Assembly: GCF_009363055.1 (NCBI RefSeq)
Contig: NZ_CP045292.1
Coordinates: 1,426,001 to 1,490,000 of the forward strand
Direction: 5' to 3'
DNA: 64,000 bases
DNA from: Flavobacterium haoranii
GTDB taxonomy: Bacteria > Bacteroidota > Bacteroidia > Flavobacteriales > Flavobacteriaceae
Shown: positions 18,469 through 27,174 of the stretch, piece after piece
How the letters are laid out: every line of letters begins with the position of its first letter
How positions within the stretch are numbered: position 1 is the first letter of the stretch
The notes under the pieces: generated by a model
The model's database searches: none
Told to the model about the DNA's origin: nothing
The model's input: the letters and a program-made list of their open reading frames with translations, nothing else
Program-made: the position numbers and the translations under genes

Positions 18469-19869
18469 TTATAAATTATCTGGTAAAATTTTACCCGGAT
18501 TTAAAATTCCTTTTGGATCGAAGAGCTTTTTGATTCCTTTCATTAAATGTAACTCAACATCAGAAAAAACTATAGGTAAATAGTTCTTTTGCACATATCC
18601 AATTCCGTGTTCACCCGATATAGTTCCTTTTAAAGATTTAGTTAATTCGAAAATTTCAACAATTCCTTTAGGAACTTCAGTTTGCCAAGCTTCATCTGTC
18701 ATTTCTTGTTTTACAATGTTTACATGTAAATTTCCATCGCCAGCATGACCATAACAAACCGAATGAAAACCATATTTTTTACCAATTTCTTTTATTCCTT
18801 TCAATAAAGTAGGTAATTCATATCGTGGTACAACAGTATCTTCTTCTTTATAAACCGAATTTGATTTAACCGCCTCTCCTACTGCTCTACGCAATTTCCA
18901 AAGTGCATTTTTTTGATCAGTTGAATCAGCAAATAAAACCTCATCAATTTCATAATTTTCTACAACTTCTAAAATTTTCTCAGCTTCTTGCATTAAAACT
19001 TCAGGATAATTACCATCTACTTCAATTAGCAAATGGGCTTCAATTCCATCATTTATTGCTACACTTACACCATCCACATATTGCATGGTCCAATCGATAG
19101 CATCGCGTTCCATAAACTCTAAAGCACTTGGCACAATTCCTGCTCTAAAAATAGCCGATACAGCCTCACAAGCTTGTTCCGCTTTATAAAAAGGTACCAA
19201 CATTAAAACGTTATGCTGATTAACAGGCAATAATTTCAATACTATTTTGGTTACAATTCCTAGTGTGCCTTCACTTCCCACCATTAATTGGGTTAAATTA
19301 TATCCAGTCGAATTTTTAAGCGTATTAGCACCAGTCCAAATGATTTCTCCATTGGGTAAAACCACTTCTAAATTCAGTACATAATCTTTTGTTACACCAT
19401 ATTTTACAGCACGAGCTCCACCTGAATTTTCGGCAATATTTCCACCAATAAAACAGCTTCCCATACTACTTGGATCAACTGGATAAAACAAACCTTGCTC
19501 GGCTAAAGAATCTTTTAGAACTTGCGTTATTACACCCGGTTCGGTTGTAACTTGACAATTTTTTTCGTCAATTTCTAAAATCTTATTGAAACGTTCCATA
19601 GAAAGTCCAATTCCACCATGAATACTCAACGCTCCTCCACTTAAACCTGTTCGACCACCAATTGGCACAACAGGAATTTCATTTTGAAAAGCAATTTTCA
19701 TGATTTCAGAAACTTCTATTGTATTAGCTGGTTTTACCACAACATTAGGTGGAAAATTATAATCTTCGGTTTCGTCATGACCATAGTTCTGACGTGTTTC
19801 TATATCAGTGAAAATAAAATTTTCGCCTACAATTTGAGTGAATTCATTTATTTGTTGACTTGTAATCAT
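18469..19869 (-). CDS. FAD-linked 2-hydroxyacid dehydrogenase (GlcD / D-lactate dehydrogenase type)
   Basis: 466 residues. The N-terminal PCMH-type FAD-binding domain contains VPIGGRTGLSGGALSIHGGI (about 68-87) and SSMGSCFIGGNIAENSGGAR. The C-terminal FAD-oxidase domain has CYGHAGDGNLHVNI, whose His residues are ligands or catalytic residues in this family, and SGEHGIGYVQKNYL near the end. The family oxidises glycolate, D-lactate or D-2-hydroxyglutarate and passes electrons to the respiratory chain; the exact substrate cannot be told from sequence. It begins 4 nt after the AEC transporter gene, so the pair probably form an operon for uptake or release and oxidation of a small hydroxy- or carboxylic acid (inference). 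Confidence 0.9.
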   Translation of the reverse strand: MITSQQINEFTQIVGENFIFTDIETRQNYGHDETEDYNFPPNVVVKPANTIEVSEIMKIAFQNEIPVVPIGGRTGLSGGALSIHGGIGLSMERFNKILEIDEKNCQVTTEPGVITQVLKDSLAEQGLFYPVDPSSMGSCFIGGNIAENSGGARAVKYGVTKDYVLNLEVVLPNGEIIWTGANTLKNSTGYNLTQLMVGSEGTLGIVTKIVLKLLPVNQHNVLMLVPFYKAEQACEAVSAIFRAGIVPSALEFMERDAIDWTMQYVDGVSVAINDGIEAHLLIEVDGNYPEVLMQEAEKILEVVENYEIDEVLFADSTDQKNALWKLRRAVGEAVKSNSVYKEEDTVVPRYELPTLLKGIKEIGKKYGFHSVCYGHAGDGNLHVNIVKQEMTDEAWQTEVPKGIVEIFELTKSLKGTISGEHGIGYVQKNYLPIVFSDVELHLMKGIKKLFDPKGILNPGKILPDNL

Positions 19870-19873
19870 CTTA

Positions 19874-20785
19874 TTAAAATTGAAATAATATAAAATACCA
19901 TAAAGCTAAAGTAAGGAAAGATAACGGAATACCTACTCCAACCATCATATTACTTAGCTTCGGTTTTAATCCGTAATTTGTTGCAATAATTGCTCCCGTA
20001 ATCATTGGTGCCATAGCCGCTTCAATTATTGAAACATCTATTGGCAAGCCTTCGGCTTTCAGAATTATTTTATAAAATAAAAGGAAGAATAATGGTGTTA
20101 TTACCAACTTAAATAATAAGCCTAATCCTAAAAAAGGCCAATGCATACTTCTTCTTTCAAACTTTAATTGTAAACCAACTGCAACCAAAGCTATTGGTGA
20201 AACTGTTGCTCCTACTCTTTCAAAAGCACTTTGTAATGGAAGTGGAAAATCAATTGCAAATATGTTTAAAGCTAATGCTAAAAAGAAAGCTATAAAAGGC
20301 GGAAATTTCACTATTTTTTTTAGTAATGTTCGAGCACTTGGAGTTTCTTTCGAATACATTGTAGCTACTAAAATTCCAAGTGTTGCCATAACCACAAATG
20401 AACCTGGTTGATCGACAATAATTGCTGTTTCTATTCCTTTTTTACCAAATAAAGCTTCAATTACAGGAAAGCCCACGAAAGAAGTATTTCCTAATCCTGC
20501 TACTACAATTAAACATCCTGTTAGTTTTTTTGACCAAGCAAAGATTTTTCCTAAACTATAGAAAAAGAGAAATGAAAGTCCGAAACCTATCCAAGGCACT
20601 CCTAAAGGAAATAATAAGGTGCTATTTATTTCAATTTTTGGAATATAAAACAATGCCATTGCTGGAATGGAAACGTATATAACAAACTGATTTAAAACCT
20701 GATGCGAATTTTTAGGAAAATTTGGAATTCTTTGGAACAAAACGCCCAACAGCAAACATCCAAAAAGTAATATGATATTATCCAT
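19874..20785 (-). CDS. AEC family transporter (auxin efflux carrier superfamily)
   Basis: 303 residues with about ten hydrophobic segments in two similar halves, the AEC fold. Recognisable family pieces are IILLFGCLLLGVLFQRIPNFP at the N-terminus, GLGNTSFVGFPVIEALFG (the first crossover region) and EAAMAPMITGAIIATNYGL (the second). Bacterial members move carboxylates such as malate or other small anions. Encoded directly upstream of the FAD-linked hydroxyacid dehydrogenase, which supports a carboxylate substrate. Confidence 0.88.
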   Translation of the reverse strand: MDNIILLFGCLLLGVLFQRIPNFPKNSHQVLNQFVIYVSIPAMALFYIPKIEINSTLLFPLGVPWIGFGLSFLFFYSLGKIFAWSKKLTGCLIVVAGLGNTSFVGFPVIEALFGKKGIETAIIVDQPGSFVVMATLGILVATMYSKETPSARTLLKKIVKFPPFIAFFLALALNIFAIDFPLPLQSAFERVGATVSPIALVAVGLQLKFERRSMHWPFLGLGLLFKLVITPLFFLLFYKIILKAEGLPIDVSIIEAAMAPMITGAIIATNYGLKPKLSNMMVGVGIPLSFLTLALWYFILFQF

Positions 20786-20873
20786 AATTTGTATTGAATT
20801 ACAAATGTAGCTAATGATTTCTTTTAATCTGATTTCTTGCTAAATTTTGTATTTTTACCAAAACGTTTTCCTT

Positions 20874-21959
20874 TTGAAAGAACCAAATAAAAAATCGGCA
20901 CTTGCTGAAATTCATGGCGTAAATCAACCTGATGCTGTTAATCAATCGGTTGCAAACGCTGTGCAGAAATTTCGCAGAAAACAACCTTCAGCGCAAGAAT
21001 TATTAGATGCTATTTTAAAAGGAGATAAAATTGCGTTAAGTCGTGCGATTACTTTAATCGAAAGTACAAATCCTGAACATTTAGAAAAAGCGAACGAAGT
21101 AATTCAAGGTTGCTTGCCACATGCTAATAAATCGGTTCGTATAGGAATTACTGGTGTTCCTGGTGTGGGAAAAAGTACGTTTATCGAAACTTTTGGAAAA
21201 TATTTGACTTCCATTGGAAAAAAAGTAGCGGTTTTAGCGGTTGACCCAAGTTCGTCTATTAGTCACGGAAGTATTTTAGGTGATAAAACGAGAATGGAAG
21301 AATTGGTAAAAGATGAAAACGCTTACATTCGTCCGAGTGCTTCTGGAGATAGTTTAGGTGGCGTAGCTCGAAAAACGCGTGAAACTATTATGCTTTGCGA
21401 AGCTTGTGGTTTTGATACGATTATAATTGAAACCGTTGGTGTTGGACAAAGTGAAACGGCAGTTCATAGTATGGTCGATTTCTTTTTGTTATTAAAAATT
21501 GCTGGCGCTGGTGATGAATTACAGGGAATAAAACGCGGTATTATGGAAATGGCCGACACGATTGTAATTAATAAAGCCGATGGCGATAATATTGCGAAAG
21601 CCAAACTAGCCAAGACCGAATTTAACCGCGCGTTACATTTATTTCCAGCAAAAAATAGCGGTTGGATTCCGAAAGTGACGACTTGTAGTGCTTTTGAAAA
21701 AACTGGAATTGATAAAGTTTGGGAAATAATTGCCGAATATTTTGAACTAACAAAAGAAAACAATTACTTCGAACAAAAACGCAAAGAACAAAACCAATAT
21801 TGGATGTTAGAAACGATTAACGAACAATTGAAAAATCGTTTTTACAATCATCCTGAAATTATTGAACTAATGGAACAAAATAAAAAAGCGGTACAAAATA
21901 ACGAGTTATCGCCTTTTGCTGCTGCTCAAATATTGTTGGAAAGGTATTTTAAAGTTTAG
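20874..21959 (+). CDS. meaB: Methylmalonyl-CoA mutase-associated GTPase MeaB
   Basis: 361 residues from a TTG start. MeaB (ArgK/MMAA family, SIMIBI GTPase) gates cofactor delivery to methylmalonyl-CoA mutase and protects it from inactivation. P-loop GVPGVGKST lies at about 94-102, followed by VLAVDPSSSISHGSILGDKTRM, the switch region DTIIIETVGVGQSE and base-specificity motif VINKADGD. No ATG exists before the conserved SALAEIHG region; TTG 20874 gives a product starting (M)KEPNKKSALAEIHG, whereas the longer frame from TTG 20847 adds an unlikely hydrophobic MYFYQNVFL. Partner enzyme genes are at 57-61 kb. Confidence 0.92.
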   Translation: MKEPNKKSALAEIHGVNQPDAVNQSVANAVQKFRRKQPSAQELLDAILKGDKIALSRAITLIESTNPEHLEKANEVIQGCLPHANKSVRIGITGVPGVGKSTFIETFGKYLTSIGKKVAVLAVDPSSSISHGSILGDKTRMEELVKDENAYIRPSASGDSLGGVARKTRETIMLCEACGFDTIIIETVGVGQSETAVHSMVDFFLLLKIAGAGDELQGIKRGIMEMADTIVINKADGDNIAKAKLAKTEFNRALHLFPAKNSGWIPKVTTCSAFEKTGIDKVWEIIAEYFELTKENNYFEQKRKEQNQYWMLETINEQLKNRFYNHPEIIELMEQNKKAVQNNELSPFAAAQILLERYFKV

Positions 21960-22020
21960 TCTCAGTCGAAGTTTTCAGTCGCAGAAATAAAACTGAACAC
22001 TGAGACTGCGACTGTAATCT
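21958..22020. repeat. Short-period degenerate inverted repeat
   Basis: Built from CAGTC/CTGAG words: CAGTCGCAG on the left is the exact reverse complement of CTGCGACTG on the right, with TCTCAGT and ACTGAGA also paired. It sits between meaB and the convergent small acidic gene and may act as a terminator-like hairpin. Confidence 0.5.
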
Positions 22021-22025
22021 GAACA

Positions 22026-22253
22026 CTATTCCTCGTAACGTTCCATTTCTCTGTCGTAGAATTCTCCTGCTAATGTAATTAAATGTTCCATTTCACTTTC
22101 TAATTCTTTTTCGTCTTCTCCTTCTACGTCTTCTAAAATTTCCACTTCATCGTCTTTTAAATTAATAATGAATTGAGGAAAATCTAAATGAATAATAAAA
22201 ATATCATCTGGATAATCTGAATTATCTGCTAATACAAATTTTGGTAAGTTCAT
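22026..22253 (-). CDS. Small acidic conserved hypothetical protein
   Basis: 75 residues, strongly acidic (about one third Asp/Glu), e.g. DDEVEILEDVEGEDEKELESEMEHL. The N-terminal half (MNLPKFVLADNSDYPDDIFIIHLDFPQFIINL) is beta-like, the C-terminal half helical. No signal peptide or metal motif. I know such short proteins as conserved hypotheticals next to housekeeping genes in Flavobacteriia but can give no function. Confidence 0.7.
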   Translation of the reverse strand: MNLPKFVLADNSDYPDDIFIIHLDFPQFIINLKDDEVEILEDVEGEDEKELESEMEHLITLAGEFYDREMERYEE

Positions 22254-22309
22254 TTTCTTTAATTATGAATTAAAATATAAATATAATTGTTTTATCTCAT
22301 TATTGGTAA

Positions 22310-22500
22310 TTGATTTCTCTCTTATTCATTTTCTTTGCTTGTCCAAAGAAAACGAATCAAAAGAAAGGACACTTTTACGAGGAATTTTTAATCTATGATT
22401 AAAACCGTTTGAAAAACTCTGCGTCACTTTGTTCCTGATTTCAGAGCTTTTTCAAACTATTCTTACGTAAAAGACTTGCAAAGCTAACGCTTTGCTTAAA
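22310..22500. repeat. Long structured intergenic element
   Basis: Within the gap 22254-22534 several nested inverted repeats occur: CTTTTACG / CGTAAAAG (outer pair), GTTTGAAAAACTCTG / CAGAGCTTTTTCAAAC, and a final hairpin GCAAAGC taac GCTTTGC. The opening TTCTTTGCTTGTCCAAAGAAA resembles, from memory, a dispersed intergenic repeat of Flavobacterium genomes. No open reading frame of note. It could be a mobile non-autonomous element or a structured RNA. Confidence 0.5.
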
Positions 22501-22534
22501 AACTTATTTCAAAACGTAATTTTCCTTTTACCTT

Positions 22535-23923
22535 TTACCCTTCGCCATTAACCTTGTTCAAAATCAACTTCTTCGTTTCGTTGTTAAATCGGATAAATAA
22601 AAATAACGCAGCGGCTGTTAAACCTGCTAATAATCCAATCCAAATTCCTGTTGCGCCTAAATTAGTGTAAACTCCTAAGTAAATTGAAATTGGAAAACCA
22701 ATTACCCAATAAGCTACAAAAGTAATATACATAGGCACTTTTACATCTTGTAAGCCGCGTAAAGCGCCTAAAACTACAACTTGTAAACCATCGGAAATTT
22801 GAAAAATTGCAGCCACTAATAATAATTGTGCCGCAATAGTTACTACTTCTAAGTTTTCGGTATAATTGGCTAAATCTTTTAAATCGACAAAGATGGTTGG
22901 TAGTTGTTCGTGAAATAAAAAGAAAATTAAAGCAAAAGCAATTTCTAATATAGTCGCCAATAAAAATATTGAAAACGCTACTAAACGTAGTTTATGAAAA
23001 TCTCCTAATCCTTTTTGGTTTCCCACACGAATCATCGCCGCAACGCTTAATCCCATTGCAAACATAAACGTAAACGAAGCCAAACTTAATGCTACTTGAT
23101 TTGCTGCTTGACTGGTAGTTCCTAATCGCCCTGAAAGCCAAATAGCTCCTGTAAACAAAGCCACTTCAAAAAACATTTGCATTGCAGAAGGCGTTCCTAA
23201 TTTGATGATTTTTAAATTGACTTCACGCTTAATTTCTTGTAACGAAAATCCTTTAAAAAACGGATGAAACTTTTCGCGTTTGTTCATCATGTAATGCATA
23301 TAACCTAACATTACAAAACGTGAAGCTATAGTTCCAATGGCAGCACCAACAATTCCTAATTCAGGAAAAATCCAAATTCCGTAAATGAATAAATAGTTGA
23401 GAATAACATTGGTAATATTTCCTAAGATGGTTGCCCACATAGAATATTTCGTTTCACTCATTCCATCTGCAAATTGCTTATAAGCCTGAAACATTATCAA
23501 CGGAATCAGTGAAAAAGCAACAATATCTAAATACGGCTTAGCCAAAGTTACTACATGTTCGGGTTGCCCCATGAACGAAATTAAAGGTTTTGAAAAATAG
23601 ATAATTCCGAATAAAATTACTCCTAAAATGGTACACAAATACAAACCATGATGAAAAGCACTTCTTCCTTCCTCAATATTTTTCTTTCCATCCGCTTCGG
23701 CAACTAAGGGTGTAATTGCAGTTGAAAAACCAATTCCTAAAGACATTGCAATAAATACAAAACTATTTCCTAGAGAAACTGCAGCTAATTCTGCTGGTCC
23801 TAATTTCCCAACCATAACATTATCTACAATACTAACAATAGTATGTCCTAACATTCCGGTAATAATGGGCAATGCTAAACGAATATTATATGAGAACTCC
23901 TTAGTATATTGTGATAAATTCAT
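22535..23923 (-). CDS. MATE family multidrug/cation efflux transporter
   Basis: 462 residues with twelve predicted hydrophobic segments in two homologous halves. Family-typical pieces are LALPIITGMLGHTIVSIVDN with VMVGKLGPAELAAVSLGNS at the N-terminus, and the matching second half GTPSAMQMFFEVALFTGAIW with LGTTSQAANQVALSLASFTF. It exports drugs or metabolites in exchange for Na+ or H+. The N-terminal NorM-like sequence and length are normal. It has its own upstream region (23924-24049) and no obvious partner gene. Confidence 0.92.
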   Translation of the reverse strand: MNLSQYTKEFSYNIRLALPIITGMLGHTIVSIVDNVMVGKLGPAELAAVSLGNSFVFIAMSLGIGFSTAITPLVAEADGKKNIEEGRSAFHHGLYLCTILGVILFGIIYFSKPLISFMGQPEHVVTLAKPYLDIVAFSLIPLIMFQAYKQFADGMSETKYSMWATILGNITNVILNYLFIYGIWIFPELGIVGAAIGTIASRFVMLGYMHYMMNKREKFHPFFKGFSLQEIKREVNLKIIKLGTPSAMQMFFEVALFTGAIWLSGRLGTTSQAANQVALSLASFTFMFAMGLSVAAMIRVGNQKGLGDFHKLRLVAFSIFLLATILEIAFALIFFLFHEQLPTIFVDLKDLANYTENLEVVTIAAQLLLVAAIFQISDGLQVVVLGALRGLQDVKVPMYITFVAYWVIGFPISIYLGVYTNLGATGIWIGLLAGLTAAALFLFIRFNNETKKLILNKVNGEG

Positions 23924-23944
23924 GCTTTTCTAAAATCGGTTGCA

Positions 23945-24045
23945 AAGGTAGTTTTTTAGGGATTAGTAATTAGTAATAAGGGATTAGTTTTTTTTATAAA
24001 ATTTATCTTATCCCTTTTTTCTTATCCCTTTTCACTCTTATAGGA
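23945..24045. repeat. Short-period degenerate inverted repeat
   Basis: AGGGATTAGTAATTAGTAATAAGGGATTAG on the left faces CTTATCCCTTTTTTCTTATCCCTTTT on the right; both arms are made of repeated 7-8 nt words and are complementary in part. Lies between the MATE gene and the PPK2 gene, both on the minus strand. Confidence 0.45.
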
Positions 24046-24049
24046 CACT

Positions 24050-24930
24050 TTAATTTTCAGAAGACAATTTATCGTGATAAAACTTGATGTTTTCTTTAAT
24101 TTCTTCGTCTAATTCAGGTTCTTTAATATCAGTATATTTTTGAAGTTCTTCTAAAATGGTTTTGGCTACCAAATAACGACAAGTTTCTTTGTTATCGGCC
24201 GGAATTACATACCAAGGTGCATGTTCTTTAGATGTTCTATTTATGGCGTCTTCATAACAAGTTTGGTAATCATCCCAAAGTTCACGTTCTTTTAAATCGG
24301 ATGGAGAAAATTTCCAATTATGCTTTTCTTCTTCTAATCGTCTTAATAAACGTTGGCGTTGTTCTTCTTTGCTCAAATGCAAATAGAATTTTAAAACAAT
24401 AATTCCGTTTGAAGCAATATGTTTTTCAAAATTATTAATGCTCTCAAAACGATTGTTCCAAAAATCATCATTAACATCTTCTACCGAATGAATACCCGGA
24501 ATTCTTTCGTTCAAAATATATTCGGGATGCACACGAGTAATTAAAACATTTTCATAATGCGTTCTATTAAAAACCGAAAACTTTCCTTTTTCAGGCAAAG
24601 CCAAATAATGGCGCCATAAATAATCGTGTTCCAATTCTGTAGAATTTGGTGTTTTAAAACTATGTACCACTACGCCGCGCGCATTAAATTCTTTAAAAAC
24701 TTCACGAATTAAACTGTCTTTTCCAGCCGTGTCCATTCCTTGTAAACAAATTAATACGCCATATTTGTTATGAGCATACATTTTATCTTGAAGTTTACTT
24801 AATTTTTCACGAATCTTTTGAAGCTCTTTTTCTTTCTTTTTTCTGATGTATTAACATTTATATGAGTGGGTCTATTTTTTAATTTTAGGGGCGAACTTAC
24901 TTTTAAAGAATTAATTTCGATGTTTTTCAT
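24050..24930 (-). pseudogene. Polyphosphate kinase 2 (PPK2) family protein, frameshifted near the N-terminus
   Basis: PPK2 enzymes transfer phosphate between polyphosphate and nucleotides. The long frame (24050-24781) holds Walker A GMDTAGKDSLIREVF, the lid region NRTHYENVLITRVHPE and FYLHLSKEEQRQRLLRRL, but starts at an internal Met. Upstream, the same frame reads KKEKELQKIREKLSKLQDK without a start, while another frame begins at the ATG complementary to 24928-24930 (MKNIEINSLKVSSPLKLKNR...VNTSEK). Adding one A to the A-rich tract at 24827-24842 (contains GAAAAAAG) joins them into a 293-residue protein with the full PPK2 N-terminus. As given, only a shortened product could be made. Mutation, sequencing error or slippage are all possible. 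Confidence 0.8.
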
Positions 24931-24960
24931 GGCTTTAATTTAATTTGAAAGAAATAAGTA

Positions 24961-24968
24961 TATTTTTG
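24961..24968 (+). promoter_or_regulatory. -7 promoter box of the scramblase-like gene
   Basis: TATTTTTG, 26 nt before the ATG at 24995, matches TAnnTTTG. Confidence 0.5.
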
Positions 24969-24994
24969 CTATGAATTAAAATTAATCAATTTCT

Positions 24995-25582
24995 ATGAAT
25001 TCTATTCTTAACAAGAATCTATTTTTAGTTAAAGAACATATTGGAATGTTCAAAGCTGCTAATAATTTTGATGTTTTAAATCCAGAAAATGGAACTTTAA
25101 TGATGACTTGTAGAGAGCCAAATCTTGGTTTTTTTACAAAACTTTTTCGTTTTTCAGATTATAAAAGAATGACACCTTTTCATATTGTTATTTCTGATAA
25201 TCAAAACAAAAAAATAATTTCAATTAAAAGAGGTACAACTTTTTTTCGTTCAGATGTTGAAGTATATGACGAAAACGAAAAACTTATTGGTCTTTTTAAA
25301 CAAAAGTTTTTTTTCCTTGGTGGAAGGTTTGAAATCTTTGATCCTCAAGGAAAATCGTTAGCAACACTACAAGGAAAGTGGACTGGTTGGGAATTTAAAT
25401 TTTTAAAAGACAATAACGAAATTGCATTGGTTTCAAAAAAATGGGCAGGGCTTGGAAAAGAATTTTTTACTAGTGCCGACAATTATGTGTTAAAAATTAA
25501 TGAGGTTGTTCCAGAAGATGATCCTGTAAGAGCTTTAATTTTGGCAGCAGTGATGTGCATCGACATGGTTTTTAAAGAATAA
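24995..25582 (+). CDS. LURP-one/scramblase-related (Tubby C-terminal-like) protein
   Basis: 195 residues, predominantly beta strands with no signal peptide. The pattern NLFLVKEHIGMFKAANNFDVLNPENGTLM, later FFRSDVEVYDENEKLIGLFKQKFF and FEIFDPQGKSLATLQGKWTGWEFKFL, then a hydrophobic C-terminal helix DDPVRALILAAVMCIDMVF, is that of the scramblase / LURP-one barrel in which a central helix is enclosed by 12 strands. Biochemical function in bacteria is not established. It is monocistronic, with its own promoter and terminator. Confidence 0.7.
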   Translation: MNSILNKNLFLVKEHIGMFKAANNFDVLNPENGTLMMTCREPNLGFFTKLFRFSDYKRMTPFHIVISDNQNKKIISIKRGTTFFRSDVEVYDENEKLIGLFKQKFFFLGGRFEIFDPQGKSLATLQGKWTGWEFKFLKDNNEIALVSKKWAGLGKEFFTSADNYVLKINEVVPEDDPVRALILAAVMCIDMVFKE

Positions 25583-25602
25583 TCCAACAAAACTTAACTA
25601 AA

Positions 25603-25631
25603 ATCCTCAATTTAAAATTGGGGATTTTTTT
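25603..25631 (+). terminator. Intrinsic terminator of the scramblase-like gene
   Basis: ATCCTCAATT taa AATTGGGGAT hairpin (one G-U/mismatch) followed by T7. Confidence 0.7.
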
Positions 25632-25710
25632 ATTTATCTTTAAAATATTTTAAGATTGTCCCAACCTTTTTAGTTTTATTTCCCTCTTTATAAGAAAGCA
25701 AGTATTTCAA

Positions 25711-26243
25711 ATGGATAAAAAGTTAATACAAGCCTGCAAAAAACAACAACGGGATGCACAAAGAAAAGTGTATGAACTTTTAGCACCCAAACTTTACTTT
25801 TTATGTAAGCGCTACTTAAAAAAGAAGAAGAAATAGAAGAAGTATTGGCCGACTCATTTTATATCATCTTTACAAAAATTGATCAATTAAAAGAAGAAGC
25901 TGCCTTTGAAGGTTGGGCAAAAAGAATTACAACTAACGAATGTTTACACCAAATAAAGAAAAATATCAACTTTAACTTGTATTTAGATGATGTAAAATTT
26001 TCGAACCAACCTATTGCAGATGAACTCACAGAATTAGAAGAAGAAGATTTATTAAAACTTGTACAATATTTACCCGAAGGTTGTAAAACTATTTTTAATC
26101 TATTTGTAATAGAAGGCTATAGCCATAAAGAAATATCAAATCAGTTAAATATTTCTGAAGGAACTTCAAAGTCCCAACTCAACGTGGCAAAAAGTAAATT
26201 AAAAGAATTGGTGAATACCTACTATTTTCAAAAAGCGAAATAA
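25711..26243 (+). pseudogene. ECF-type RNA polymerase sigma factor, frameshifted
   Basis: The ATG at 25711 opens MDKKLIQACKKQQRDAQRKVYELLAPKLYFLCKRYLKKKKK-stop, a region 2 start (stop TAG at 25834). In the -1 frame the protein continues EEEIEEVLADSFYIIFTKIDQL...FEGWAKRITTNECLHQIKK, a normal region 2, followed by region 4 KTIFNLFVIEGYSHKEISNQL with NISEGTSKSQLNVAKSKLKE (helix-turn-helix). One extra A in the A6 run at 25818-25823 restores a 177-residue sigma factor reading YLKKEEEIEEVLADSF. The heptamer is A-AAA-AAG in the codon phase required for -1 ribosomal slippage, so programmed shifting is conceivable here. It is followed one base later by its membrane partner gene. Confidence 0.82.
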
Positions 26244-26244
26244 A

Positions 26245-27150
26245 ATGAATACCGAAGATAAATTATATACTAAAATAAAAAACGCTTCCAAAAAAGGTGA
26301 AACTCCCGATTTTCCTGGAATGGAAAACGTTTGGAACAGAGTCGAAAATAAACTCGATGCTCATGTTCTTAAAAAAGAAAATACAAAATGGAAGCAATAT
26401 ACAGTTGCGGCATCGATTGTTGTTGTAGGAACAATTTTGTACACTTTTTGGTTTTCAAACGATAAAAATACTCTTGAAACTATTAAAAATGAAGAAATTA
26501 TTACCGAAATCAAAGAAGTAATACCTACAAATCAAAATGAAGGAATTGTCGCTACAGATTCGTTTGAAAGTTCTCCATTACTGAAACCAAATGCAGATGA
26601 AATATTAGAATCGGCAATTGTAAACTCTAATACTGTAGTTATGGAAGAAAAAATTGAAAAACTAAACATAAAGCCTCAACTTTCCGAAACAACTTTATCT
26701 CCGGCAGAAATTAAAGCTGATAAAATTAAAGCAAACGCTGATAAATTTGCTAGTATGAAGAAAGAATCGGTTGTAATGAGTAGTAAAGGAGTTCGAAACG
26801 TTCAATACGATGATGCTGAAACAACTGAAGAAGTACAACATAAAAAACTTCCGCCGCTAGTTGTTGTAAACGGAGAAGCTTCAGATATGGAAACCCTAAA
26901 AGAACTAAATGCTAAAGAATTAGATTCGGTTGTTACACTTGTTAATCCAATTTATATCATAAACGGAAAACAATTTACCGAACAAGAACTTTTTGGTCCA
27001 AATCCAACAAGTGAATATGCTCCGTTAACTGAACAAAACATAACATCAACAACCATTCTTGAAGAAGAAGACGCTGTTAAAAAATTTGGAGCAAAAGGAA
27101 AACAAGGAGTTATTATTATTACTACTAAAAACGGAAAACCCAAGAAATAG
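26245..27150 (+). CDS. Membrane protein with anti-sigma-like topology and TonB-plug-like C-terminus
   Basis: 301 residues. A cytoplasmic N-terminus (DKLYTKIKNASKKGETPDFPGMENVWNRVENKL, about 5-37) is typical of the short anti-sigma N-terminal region paired with flavobacterial ECF sigma factors. One membrane helix follows (YTVAASIVVVGTILYTFWF, about 49-67). The periplasmic part ends in PIYIINGKQFTEQELF...ILEEEDAVKKFGAKGKQGVI then IITTKNG, the signature of a TonB receptor plug fragment. The gene is 1 bp after the sigma factor, so sigma and this protein are translationally linked; it probably holds the sigma factor at the membrane. Function inferred from position and topology. Confidence 0.7.
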   Translation: MNTEDKLYTKIKNASKKGETPDFPGMENVWNRVENKLDAHVLKKENTKWKQYTVAASIVVVGTILYTFWFSNDKNTLETIKNEEIITEIKEVIPTNQNEGIVATDSFESSPLLKPNADEILESAIVNSNTVVMEEKIEKLNIKPQLSETTLSPAEIKADKIKANADKFASMKKESVVMSSKGVRNVQYDDAETTEEVQHKKLPPLVVVNGEASDMETLKELNAKELDSVVTLVNPIYIINGKQFTEQELFGPNPTSEYAPLTEQNITSTTILEEEDAVKKFGAKGKQGVIIITTKNGKPKK

Positions 27151-27174
27151 TTTCAAGTCGCAGTCGCAGTCAAG

